DNA of 36,398 bases from Chara braunii (lineage: Eukaryota > Streptophyta > Charophyceae > Charales > Characeae). Position numbers and translations under genes: made by a program. The stretch is taken from assembly GCA_003427395.1 (NCBI GenBank), contig BFEA01000298.1, positions 723,536 to 759,933 of the forward strand, written 5' to 3'. The notes under the pieces are model-generated. The model was not told the origin of the DNA. It worked only from the letters and a program-made list of their open reading frames with translations, and searched no databases. Below, in pieces: positions 1 through 9,539 of this stretch (position 1 is its first letter; each line of letters begins with the position of its first letter).

Positions 1-72
<72 letters not shown>
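1..72. repeat. (AG)n microsatellite
   Basis: A perfect AG dinucleotide run begins at the window edge, so its true length is unknown. Long purine-only runs of this kind recur in the window (2782, 28967, 32145). Confidence 0.98.
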
Positions 73-74
<2 letters not shown>

Positions 75-2332
75 GCTTGCTTATATTTTTTGCTGACGGT
101 AGTACACAATCTGTGGGTGGCGTACTCTCTCCTGATGGATTGTTTTTAAGACAATAAAAATAACGACAGGTAATCCCGGAAGGGCATGGGGGTTGAGAAG
201 TGGGCAAATCTACCCAAATGTAACAAGGTATTCTAAAGCTGATTCTGAGCCCCAGCCTCAATACTTCAGGGCACTTGCCAGTGTTGCCACCGAAACAATT
301 GATGATGGATCTTCAAAGAATATGGGAAGATCTGTTATTTATTATTGAAAGAGGAAGTACAGAAAGCATTGGTAACCTCAATACAACTCTGGTTGGCATT
401 GAAATGAACAATGATCACATCTAATCTCTATTGACTGTCCACAGTTTGAGAACGCCGGTCTATTACCTGACCTGCATTGCCAACAATGGTGACTGAAGAC
501 CCCACCATGTGCCCCGCCCTTTTACACAATGAAGTGCACACCCCTCTCCCACCCGTTCTTCTATTGGTTTCAACTTTCAAGTGGTGCACTCTACGAGTGC
601 AACACACATGGACACAGGTTATCTGTATAAAAGCAGAGGAGTCCCTTGAGCTTGAAAAAGGGAATTATTGTTGACAAACTAAGTTAACTAACCACACAGC
701 ATTTTTTGACGAAGAAGGGGTACGGTCTACCCCGTAGACCCTGCTACTATTGCCCATCAGGACATGAACACATGACCTCCTTACTAACATGTACGTGCGT
801 GCACCATTCAGCCATTTGGGCCAGGTTACCTCATTTCTTCTTTCACCGTCGTCTTCTTTTTAAATCACCTTGTGGCCGTGGCCTATTGCACTAAGGTGGC
901 CAGGTTTGCTTTGCTGATCGCTGGGTTCAATCAATGTGTTATGATTCTGGTTGTCTGTTGTCTGAAGACCAACACTCACTCACATAGACTTCCAGATATG
1001 CCCATACATACACAGAAGGAAGGGGAGAGGATAGGAGTATCACACCGCACAGGGCACAGGGAGAGAGAAACACAGCGGAAGACTTGACCATGCGATATGA
1101 CAGGGTACACTGAAAGTGCAGTTCAGTCCACTCAATCCTCACAACCAGTCATAAAGGAAAGCCGAGTAGATCACATCCAAGAAACAATGAAACGATGATA
1201 GTCTGGACACAGTATCAACACTGTTCAGTAAACTCAGAGTCTTGAATTGTCAGAATAACCCCAGTATTATGGTGCACTGCTCAGAAATGAGCAGCGCTTC
1301 ACTCCCCAACCCCGATGAACCGCTATCACCACCCCTGAGTCCCTGAAACATCAAGTGCCACCCATGTACAGCCTCGAGAGGGAAGCGCCACCCTGAAACA
1401 GGCCTCTGAGGCCAAGCGCCACTCAGAGGATGAAGAAGAAGACCAGCGCCACAGTATCTGATGATGACGAAGTGTCGGAAGACTTCCCGGGTGGAAGTCT
1501 CCAGCAGCGCCACCACTCCTGACAAGATGACCTCTGAGGAAGAAGCTGCAGCTATGGCTGCAGCACCACAACCCTGTAACCCTACTCCGGAGGAGGGTCC
1601 AGCAGGACAAACCTTCTCTCGCCTCCAGCAGACCTCAAGTAGCCCAGACCTCTGTACAGCCCCGCGTGCTGACAGATTACAGCACAGGTCCCAGCTATGG
1701 TCGGCGCTCCGAAGGTCTGGCTATGTCTGTCTCCCTCCACGCTGAGCCGTCACCACTTCCGGTTCACGCGTAGCACAGCCGCGATGTACTCGGTACCAAC
1801 TGCCCAAAAGCCCTGAACCGATGTCTACAATCTATTCATAACCTACACTAGCCTAGACACGACCTAGACCAGACTGAGTGGACTGACCGGTACCATTTCA
1901 GTTTCGGCCACTCGGCCTCTACCTAACCGGCTGTAGGATATAGGACCGTCTATCAGCGTAGGCCTTTACAGCCTGTTCGTCCTAGTGGTAGCCCGGGCCT
2001 GCTATTCGCATTTAGGGTAGCTGTAGGAAATTCTAGTTAATGCGGGCCTATATTTTCCCGAATTTGCAGATATGTCCCTCATGAATTTTCCTTACAGGCT
2101 GATATCCCGGTTAGTACCCAGCAGCGACCAGACCAAGGCAAGCCCCGAGCTTCGCCCTCGGCCCAATGTACAGTCCACTGAGAATCTGCGGGCTTCATTA
2201 CAAATGCATAACCTGGACACTCTAGTACTCCTTCACCCCTCCATCCATCTTAGCCATCCTCCTGCCTTTGTATGTCATAACTTTTCGTTCCTCGATGATT
2301 GCCCTGCCATGTCTGTCTGTCATAAGTTATAG
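73..2332. other. Gene-poor stretch, no recognised gene
   Basis: About 2.2 kb of low-CpG unique-looking DNA with only short open frames. A stretch at 1270-1570 repeats the hexamer agcgcc/gcgcca and has acidic or serine-rich frames, but stops interrupt all of them. At about 2020-2100 pyrimidine-rich ends with CAG could be intron acceptors. I could not assemble a gene and assign nothing. Confidence 0.5.
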
Positions 2333-2746
2333 GGCTATCTGAGTCGTATCCACATCCAGGGCAACTACAGCATTTTTCCTAAAGGCATCATAAGCTTGAA
2401 AGTTGAAATACAGACCTTGAGATTGTCCAGGCATCACCAGGTTCAGCACCTGAAAATGTTGCTGAAGAGTATGGACCCCTCCACCTTTTTCAAGGCAGAA
2501 CAGACTTGTTCTTCTGCTTGGAGTATCTGAATCTATCAAACAAACAATCGGCGAGCGTGTCTCACCAGCAGAGTGGGCCTTGTGGGATTCAGACATGAAG
2601 TGTCTGCTCTTCGAGGCCAGGTCTTTGAGCTTGAATGGAAAAGTCAAATCCACAGCCTTACCACCAAACTCGTATTAGAAACTCTTTTCTTCAGTGCTGA
2701 TAGAGAAACATCACTGTCTGGCTGGTATCTACACTTGTAAACTACT
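2333..2746 (+). pseudogene. Coding-like frame, possibly decayed coiled-coil exon
   Basis: One frame stays open from a TAG at 2330 to a TAA after 2743 except for a single TGA at about 2522. The second half has a heptad-like pattern of Leu/Val with Glu, Lys and Gln (local peptides SLKVEIQTLRL, LRGQVFELEWKSQIHSL and TKLVLETLFF). No domain is recognised. The opposite strand has a 108-codon open frame over the same region with no recognisable motif. It could be an exon relic, a retrocopy fragment or chance. The (CT)n array follows directly. Confidence 0.25.
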
Positions 2747-2778
2747 GCATCATTATAATGGCCCTTGGGCGATTCCAT

Positions 2779-2887
<109 letters not shown>

Positions 2888-2889
2888 TG

Positions 2890-2992
2890 AGCTGAGTTCT
2901 TCGGGACATCCTTTAAAATTGGAACGACACAGAGAAGATTAATATGGCCTCTACGCGAGGATGACACGCATGAATAGAGAAATGGTCCAAAG
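2890..2992 (+). pseudogene. U6 snRNA pseudogene
   Basis: The sequence follows the plant U6 spliceosomal RNA along its whole length: a 5' stem-loop with TTCGGGACATCC, then AAAATTGGAACGA, the ACAGAGA box at 2929-2935, ATGACACGCA, and a 3' end GAGAAATGGTCCAA. U6 normally pairs with the 5' splice site and U4/U2 and carries the catalytic AGC triad. Here the triad after ACAGAGAAGATT reads AAT (2941-2943), several paired bases are changed, the expected T-run terminator is missing, and an A-rich tract follows. Upstream is a (CT)n array with no recognisable promoter elements. I therefore call it a pseudogene or retrocopy. Identity of the family is secure; loss of function is inferred. Confidence 0.88.
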
Positions 2993-3002
2993 ACTCCAAA
3001 CT

Positions 3003-3028
3003 TAAAAAAAAAGAAAAAGAAAAAAAAC
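3003..3028 (+). repeat. A-rich tract between snRNA relics
   Basis: Runs of A broken by single G, followed by a short GAGAGAGAG. On the plus strand it could be the A-tail of a retroposed U6 copy; on the minus strand it would be a T-rich stretch downstream of the U2 copy. Confidence 0.7.
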
Positions 3029-3087
3029 GAGAGAGAGAACGGAAGCTGCGCAGTACAAGCACACCCTACGGTCATGCAGCAGGAGCC

Positions 3088-3172
3088 AACAGCCGATGGA
3101 CCATGGGTCAGATATTAAACTGATCAGAACAGATATTATACTTGATCTTAGCCAAAAGGCCCAGAAAGGTAT
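3088..3172 (-). pseudogene. U2 snRNA pseudogene (5' part)
   Basis: Read on the minus strand from 3172, the 5' end of U2 is unmistakable: ATACCTTTCT, GGCCTTTTGGCTAAGATCAA, then ATCTGTTC, ATCAGTTTAATATCTGA down to 3108. Similarity weakens through the stem-loop II region (to about 3088) and no clear Sm site or 3' domain is seen. U2 pairs with the intron branch point through GUAGUA; here that hexamer is ATAATA (plus-strand 3134-3139), two G-to-A changes. Its 3' side faces the 3' side of the U6 relic about 95 bases away. Family call is strong; pseudogene status follows from the altered motif and lost 3' domain. Confidence 0.87.
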
Positions 3173-3198
3173 TGGTGTTTGACCTACAGAGGCCTCTA

Positions 3199-3340
3199 AG
3201 TATTGGTGTGCTTTGGAAGGAGAGAAAAATTCAGGATGGACTCATACGTCCCAATTTCAGGCTACTTCAGTCATTCTGTTAAAGGTTGATGTTCTTTGAA
3301 AGGAGGGAAGAATTCAGGATCGACTCGCACTTTGAAAAGA
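3199..3340 (+). repeat. Degenerate direct repeat
   Basis: Two diverged units: the first (from about 3199) contains TTGGTGTGCTTTGGAAGGAG and ATTCAGGATGGACTCA; the second (from about 3286) contains TTGATGTTCTTTGAAAGGAG and ATTCAGGATCGACTCG. Spacing is about 87 bp. No gene is evident in 3173-3565. Confidence 0.55.
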
Positions 3341-3565
3341 GTGCTGTTCTCTGTCAGTTGCACGTTCTTGGACAAGCCTTTCCTTCGGAGATTATTGAAA
3401 GTTGAGCTTCACAGTCTAATGGTTAAAGAGACTCGGAGGACTCCACGTAGGAAAAGGCTTTCAGACAGTCAATCGTCTTGGACAAGGAGTAATCGATCTT
3501 GTTCGTGGTTCCTTTGGCATAGACAGAAGGAAGCGTCAGTCAGTCTCTAATACTCTCTATGTATC

Positions 3566-3690
3566 GGTATAGACTTGCCGGTAGAAAGGGAACTGGAGTG
3601 ACGCTCCGCAGAACAGATATTGGGCCAGGCCCACAACGTCCAGTTTTGTTTCGAAAACATAAAAATAATTCGAGTAGATAAATGAATAAA
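3566..3690 (+). repeat. Interspersed repeat, copy 1 (relative at 8757)
   Basis: This shares with 8757-8860 the succession GACTTGCCGGT, GAAA.GGAAC.GGA, ACGCTCC.CAGAA and GATAT.G.GCCAG, followed in both by an A/T-rich stretch with AATAAA-like units. The layout looks like the 3' end of a retroposon, but no head or reverse transcriptase part is visible, so the family is unassigned. Confidence 0.6.
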
Positions 3691-4382
3691 TCCAGATTCC
3701 AGGCCCTTCAGGCACATTTCTCAGTTTTTGTGATGGTGAATCGATGATAGGATATGTCCTCAGCTTCGACTTGAGGGCTTGGCCAATGGCCTTCAAACTT
3801 CAAACTCGCTCACAGCTCAGAGCACGTGCTGGCAATATCTTGTGGACAGGTGACCTATGTTGGCCAGCAGGACGAGAGCATCACCTCAGTGCTCTTCATT
3901 TTCATGCGCTTTGCTCTTGACCACTCCACTGGAGGCTCAAGGTGCAGTTAATCACATTTGCCCACATGAGAATGGACCAGAGGCTGCACACTTTCAGGCA
4001 CAAGAGCGCAAGCCCATGATGTCTACATTGGCTGTGTGGGCATGGTCCTGGAGGGCAGGTGCTCTAGCAGCCACCAGAGCTGCACTGGACACTAGCTGCT
4101 GTCAGCCGCACAACCACCACCTGCAATTGCAGGAGGAGGTATGTGGGACGGGACTACTGTCTTCCCCCACACACGGCACACACTCATTATGGCTGTACAG
4201 GAGTGGAAAGATACCTTGTCAGGGTGTGTTATGTTTGGGGGAAGACGGTACGACGTGTCAACTTGCAAAGGTTGCCTTGGCTTCCCATCACTTATACCAA
4301 GTCCTGTGAATAAGCACGAGGGACAAGAAAAGAAGCAGTGGAGCATCAGCAGGGAGCTCTATAGATTCATAGACTGTTGAGA
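3691..4382. other. No recognised gene
   Basis: An open frame of about 150 codons (3857-4309, plus strand) overlaps shorter frames on both strands. None has a recognisable motif, and at this length chance is likely in a 36-kb window. Nothing else is assigned. Confidence 0.4.
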
Positions 4383-4500
4383 GTGCAGCCTTTCGATGAG
4401 TCCGTGAAAGTACGAGGAAACAGTCAGTCACAGCTCCCTGTTTCTTGTCGCTTTTCCCCTTTCTGCCTACGGGTCCAACACGTGGTAGTTTTCTGTGACA
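4383..4500 (+). mobile_element. Short repeat family copy 1, hammerhead-like left part
   Basis: The right part (from about 4412) aligns with the 93-bp insertion at 18806-18898 read on the minus strand: GAAACAGT..GTCACAGC, then C/T-rich DNA, TTTCTGCCTACGG, then AGTT.TCTG.TGAC. The left part (4383-4411) contains GATGAGTCCGTGA and CGAGGAAAC, resembling a hammerhead ribozyme core (CTGATGA, stem II, GAAAC), and GTC followed by A at 4427-4430 sits where the cleavage triplet would be. A complementary stem I strand is not evident. Confidence 0.6.
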
Positions 4501-5984
4501 ACATTCTGTGAAATATCTATCAGTAGAAGAGTGTACTTCACGAAACAAATGTACAAAGAAGCAGACAGCATGGCGCACACTGCAATGTTGTTTTTGCCCT
4601 TTTCTGTGCCGTCTTTTTGCTTCCTTGAAGTTCTCTTCTTTTCGTCCTTTTTTCACGGTTCCTATTTCATTTCTTCTTCAGCTTTCACTTTCTTACTGTG
4701 CCTCTCAAGTGCAAGGTGCGTCATGTTTGCGTGATTGAGCACGAAGTGCCCACTCACCCATCTGCCAAAACGGCACCCTTGCAAACTGTTAAACACGGGT
4801 GATGAAGGGGAGACAGGTAAGCAGCAACAGACGGCAAGGGAAATAACGGACGAGTTATATGGAAGAGCAACGAGAGAGAAAGGAAGATTCAGGAGTGAGT
4901 CAGGGCTAAGATGGATGATGACATGGAAGACCAAGAAGAGAATTCTCAGCACAGCAGCTGCCTCAACGGCTGTCATTAACCATGCCCACAAGACACTCTT
5001 CAATCGCATGCCAGGAGGAACGAAGAACAGGCATTGCACAGGAGCATGCATTCATTAGTGTCCCTGGCTGTGATATGAACATATGATGTCCAGTTGTGAG
5101 CACAGTCAGGAAAGCACGCCCATCTCTCTGCTCATCCGACTCCATGAACAATGCCACTCTAATGATTCTGCCAGAGACGTGGTACCTGCAGCTGAGTAAA
5201 AGGATCTGCAGCCCCTTGGAGGACGAGATAGCAGATTGTTGAAACATTGCCCTGCCCCTTCACAGGGGGATTCTTGTCAATTTCTTGACATAAAAAGTGT
5301 GTGTACGGTTCCCTGAAGTGTTAAACATCGTTCTTGCAGTGCAAATTGCCAACATGAATCATGGCATGAACCATGATGTCATTGTCCCACAGTTCCAGTG
5401 GTCAGAGGCATGCGCAATGGCCAGGTGGTGGTGGCCACATCCATGAGCAATGCAGGCAAAGACGTGAGACGGAGTGTTCGAAGCACTCACCGGGCAGAGC
5501 ATGGTGCAGTTCAAGTTGGCGGTGCCTCATTGCAACTTGCAGGACCTCAATTGTAAAGCCTCCTTCCCTGGTATGGTTACTGCCTTCTGCCTCTAGGCAG
5601 GGAAGATCAGCATCACGCTGAAGGGCAAAGTCAGATGCCGTGTGAAGTGGATGGCGGTCGGCATACAGAGGCATTTGAAGCAGCCAGACCACAGAGATTA
5701 GGGGGATCGTCAACGAAACCTGAGGAACAGGGATCACAGAGATGTCCCTCGTTGCCATGAGCAGGCGCGATTGTCGGACCCTGGTCATCAATTTGCAAGT
5801 TACCTAAGTGATGTTTCAAGCGGAAATGTTATTGGCTATGTACTGTGCCGCGACTTTCTGATCACTCATGTGATCTGTCCTGCATTGCGATTGATGGACG
5901 TAGTGCATCCAGTGTGAGTGGGAATATCCGGTCAAGCCAGATTCATCTTGAAGCATTGATAGCAAGAGCTACAAATTGTCAAGG
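4500..5984. other. Gene-poor stretch with some coding-like short frames
   Basis: Short plus-strand frames at about 5090-5240, 5400-5545 and 5595-5700 look compositionally coding (for example GKISITLKGKVRCRVKW, which faintly recalls the LEA_2/NDR1-like domain) and some follow a pyrimidine tract ending in CAG. They cannot be joined with confidence and the LEA_2 comparison is only a guess. No gene is called. Confidence 0.3.
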
Positions 5985-6090
5985 GTTCAGCCTCTTGGTG
6001 AGTCGCTGACAGTCCGATAAAACAGTCCGTCACAGCCCCTCCTTTTCTGTCCTTTTCCCCCTTTCTGTCCACAGGTTCTCTGTGTCAGTA
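5985..6090 (+). mobile_element. Short repeat family copy 2, hammerhead-like left part
   Basis: It aligns almost without gaps to copy 1 over about 75 bases: TCAGCCT, GGTGAGTCGCTGACAGTC, CGATAAAACAGTCCGTCAC, AGCCCC, then TTTTCCCCCTTTCTG. The GTC before A is at 6029-6031. A possible stem II pairs GTCG with CGAT. The GAAA of a hammerhead core reads AAAA here, so this copy would not be active. Confidence 0.6.
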
Positions 6091-6312
6091 GATATACACG
6101 ACTTTGCTAGCTCCCTGCAATGGTCCACCAGTCAGGTTTTGAACAGCCGTGGTGAGAGCCATTTTCCTGTGTGTTTTGCCTTGGCTGTGTTGTATGTCTG
6201 GACTCTAGAGTGTTGGGGACTTTTCTGGCTGCTTAGTGTGGTGTGAACAAACACACTGTGCTGTGTTTCGGGTGTGGGTGTGCATGCAGATTATCACTTA
6301 ACGCATCTGCTC

Positions 6313-6449
6313 CAGTTTACCTTTCTGATGGGTTGGGGTAAGTCTGAAAACAGTTCGTCACAAGCCCCCATTTTTGTCCTTGTCCCTCTTTCTGCCGACT
6401 CTTCACTGGGTAGATCTCTATGATAATTCACTGTCAGTTTGTCACACAT
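6313..6449 (+). mobile_element. Short repeat family copy 3, hammerhead-like left part
   Basis: It carries CTGATG at 6325-6330, then TGAAAACAGTTCGTCACAAG (GTC at 6357-6359), a C/T-rich middle with TCTTTCTGCCGAC, and an end with CACTGTCAGTTTGTCAC. Same family as copies 1 and 2 but more diverged, and the stem II equivalent is not well paired. Confidence 0.5.
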
Positions 6450-8238
6450 CTATCAACTACAAGAGCGCATCTCATGAGACAGATGAAGAACGGAGCCGGT
6501 CCGGTCAACACACACTGAAACCAGCCTTTTTCAAGTTTTTCTGCTGTGTTTTCTCCTTTAGTTTCTTCCTCTTGGCTTGTACATACGCGTACCCTCGTAC
6601 ATTCATGGATTAGAAAGGGTACAGCAAAGTGGAGAAAACTCAAAAAAGTGGTATGAGTTTCATTTAGTGTCCAATACGCTCCTCTCAGTCTCTTGGTTCA
6701 GTGTTTGAAAGCAATCAACACGTTCCGACTGTACTTCACCACTGACATTCCTGGTTTCCGCTATTTATGGGATGATGAGACTTTGCCAACAGCCAAAGTT
6801 AAACAGAGAGATTTTCCTCAGGGCTCAGTGCACTGAGGGCAAGGTCCCAATGCAATGGACAGAAGTCTACGCGCACACCAGCTTTTGTGCGTTTGGTGCC
6901 AATCAACAGACCCTGAGCACCTCAAAAAACACTCTCCCGACAGATACATAACACATTTACTGGATGGACTAACAATCAAATTAAATAAATTGGCATCAAT
7001 GCCACTGAATTATTGAATGATGCAAGAAATACTTGCCCACCCGTGAATCCATAGGCACCCATCATAACCACTTGCACCCTCCCATATCGCTTCATCGTCC
7101 CCTTCCCTTCCCCAATTTGCAAACACTTTCCAGTGTTTTCACTTTCTCTTTCTGGGATAATAGAAAAGCGCACATAGTGTAAGACCGCAAGCAATACTGA
7201 TGGCATGGAGTGTGCCACACTATTTTTCACACAGAGCGAAAGCATGAGCAAGCATGCCCCAAGACGATAAACATACCTGCATACTCTGGCTGCGAGCAAA
7301 TCATGAACAACTGCTAAGCAATGGGAGTGTGCTGCTTCTGAGGGGCACATCGCAGCAAGCCTAGAGCATGGAATCCCGTTCCTTGAGCACCAAGGAGACA
7401 GTAAGATAATTGATGCTGCGGGCATTGCTGCATACTTGCTGCAGAGATCATAGCTGCCACTGCCGCCACTGCAACCATTCAGCTGCTTTATTGCAGCCGG
7501 TGCGAACCTCATGCTGCTGCATGCTCGCCGCCTGAAGTCTTAATGGAGCGCAACTGTCCTGATTCGAAGTTGGAACCATGAGTCAGATATTTCCCAGTCA
7601 GATTGTGCATATGTGCATGACATTTGAAAAACTTTCAGCTTCTGTGCACATCTATCAAGAACTGTTTGAATAGATGAGAGTTGTTCTCAAAGACACTAAT
7701 GTGCACAATTGTCAAACTCTGTCCCTGTACGCTTTTCTGGAGGCCACAATACCTCAAAAGTCAACACCCAACAGCAGCAACAAGGCGGAAAGATCTGTTC
7801 TTTATGAGAAAGTAATTCTCCAGTACCAGTGAAAGGCTGGGCACAATAGAGGGTGAAATGCCGGATAAGAAACGGGAGATCAATGATCATTAAAAAAAAT
7901 CACTACCCTGAAGCTAGGCAGCGGAAAACTGGCCACAATAGAGGGTGAAAGGGTGGTCCTAATTTCCTAAAGGACTACCTAACTCTACCTGCGCAAAATA
8001 ACCAGAGCTTAATTAACCTCCCAATGGCAGCTCAGACCACACAGTCGAAACGCCCTGAACTGAACCAGGCGACAGATCAGATACGACATCGTGAACCCAG
8101 CAGCAAGAACACTTCGGAACTCCCAATACTACACGGCACCTGAATCCCTTGGGCCCAACGCCGCGTTCCGCTCACTCTTCTAACTTCCAGTCGAAATGTC
8201 CCACCAGTAGACTAACGCAGCCCAGAACAGCGCTGGTA
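6450..8238. other. Gene-poor stretch
   Basis: The longest open frame (178 codons, minus strand 6976-7512) has no motif and is within chance expectation. An 80-codon open frame at about 6706-6953 (plus) is also unassigned. The 17-mer CACAATAGAGGGTGAAA occurs twice, at about 7842 and 7933, a short direct repeat. Confidence 0.4.
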
Positions 8239-8362
8239 CCCTAAGCCCTAAACCCTAATAAACCCTATCCCCTGTCCTAAACCACTGGCTTTTCTATTCC
8301 CCAAGTTCACCCAAGCACCCATCTCAGACATCCTCTCTCCTAAGCCCCCAAACCAACCCTAT
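8239..8362 (+). repeat. Degenerate telomere-type (CCCTAAA) motifs
   Basis: CCCTAAG, CCCTAAACCCTAATAAACCC and further CCCTA-containing units fall within about 120 bases. The heptamer CCCTAAA is the usual plant telomere repeat on the C strand. The run is short and imperfect, so it may be an interstitial telomere relic, telo-box-like DNA, or chance in a C/A-rich region. Confidence 0.45.
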
Positions 8363-8756
8363 CCCCACAGCCCTCTTCACAAGGAGCCTCACCAGGATCC
8401 CATCTTATACCATAGCATTAGAAACAGAAACAAATTAGCATCAGATGATCAGAAAGACAGCAAATTTCAACAGGCCACAACATACACAAGACTGGATTTA
8501 AGCAAGGCTGTAGAAAATCAAGCCCAACTGACAGCGTATTAGCTGAGAGGAGCAGTCAAACCCGGTCTAGAGTCAGCTCGGGATTAGAAGCAATTGTGTT
8601 AATGGGCAAGCATAACAGAAACTTTAGATCAATAAAAGATAACTTAGGCAGGGGTGAGGTGGGGTACATCCTTCCTGTCGGAAGCAATCGATGTCGCCCT
8701 TCAGGTCTCCCAACCAGAACGTGGAGAACCGTACAACTGTGTCATCCTTGTAATCA
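8363..8756. other. No recognised gene
   Basis: Mixed-composition DNA with no open frame of note, leading into the repeat copy at 8757. Confidence 0.4.
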
Positions 8757-8862
8757 TTTGACTTGCCGGTGGAAAAGGAACCGGACTTACGCTCCCCAGA
8801 ATGGATATGGAGCCAGAACCTTAAGGTTCTGTTTAAAATAAATAAATAAATAATTTTATAGT
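8757..8862 (+). repeat. Interspersed repeat, copy 2 (relative at 3566)
   Basis: It contains GACTTGCCGGTGGAAAAGGA, ACGCTCCCCAGAA, GATATGGAGCCAG and then an AAATAAATAAATAAAT end. The simple (AAAT)n end suggests a retroposon 3' terminus. See copy 1 for the shared blocks. Confidence 0.6.
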
Positions 8863-9333
8863 AACAGTCTTTTTATTCTTTTTATTTTTTTCACACACAT
8901 GGCCCCATCTATTCTGGGGGCATCGGTCCAGTGCGAGGAATGAGCCCTCGCAGGGCCTTTATCAGACATGCACATGTTCTGGGCTGTGGCCCCCTCAGCA
9001 AGCCCTGTGCCCGCCCTAAGTGAAGGCGGGCCTGAATATCCACGAGAGGCCCTTATCTCAACATTTTCCAATGTGGGTATCCGATAGTTGCAGCACACCA
9101 GTTGGTTGAAGTGCAACGTAGGCCTCTCCCTGGCTCCTTCCAGAAACAGCAGCTGCGTCAAGCAGTTGAGCCCAGGACGCAGGCGGTTGCGCCCTGGGCA
9201 CACGCAATGTGAGGCTGACACATCACGAAGTGGCCGCCGGCCAATGAGAATGCAACGTTTTCGTCACACAGGCACCGCGGGCCAATACGAACATGGCAAA
9301 CACTTTGAGCCTGGAGGATACCTGAAGGTGCCC
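8863..9333. other. GC-rich spacer, no recognised gene
   Basis: Open frames on both strands here overlap the inverted repeat that follows and show no motif. GCCCGCCC...GGCGGGC at about 9010-9035 forms a small palindrome. Confidence 0.4.
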
Positions 9334-9463
9334 AACCAAAAGGGGCCCAGGCCCTTAACTGTAGAGGTGGGCCTGGCCGAAAGTTTCCAGTAGCTTCTGG
9401 CAGGGCCCCAGTGTCTGCGCCCAGGCCCACCTCTACAGTTAAGGGCCTGGGCATCTTTTGGTT
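9334..9463. repeat. Fold-back element: 43-bp inverted repeat
   Basis: The left arm 9334-9376 and right arm 9421-9463 are reverse complements at 41 of 43 positions, with a 44-base loop. A transcript would fold into a long hairpin. It could be a MITE, the end of a larger fold-back element or a small-RNA hairpin. No target-site duplication was recognised. Confidence 0.9.
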
Positions 9464-9539
9464 ATTTCCAACTCGGATAGTTTTCCAGATGCCTGCGACA
9501 CTCGCAATTATTGTTTTTTTTCCAAGTAAGGAGGCCACA

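Noticed and set aside
626-633. TATAAAAG, candidate TATA box
   Set aside because: A good core sequence but no gene follows; single 8-mers occur by chance.
3225-3260. Minus-strand ATGAGTCC, possible further hammerhead-like copy
   Set aside because: Only an 8-mer matches; the GAAAC and GTCAC parts that define the family are missing.
5595-5700. LEA_2/NDR1-like coding fragment
   Set aside because: Only a 17-residue stretch recalls the family and the frame is short; too weak to name a gene.
6976-7512. 178-codon minus-strand open frame
   Set aside because: No motif; a frame of this length is expected about once by chance in six frames of a 36-kb window.
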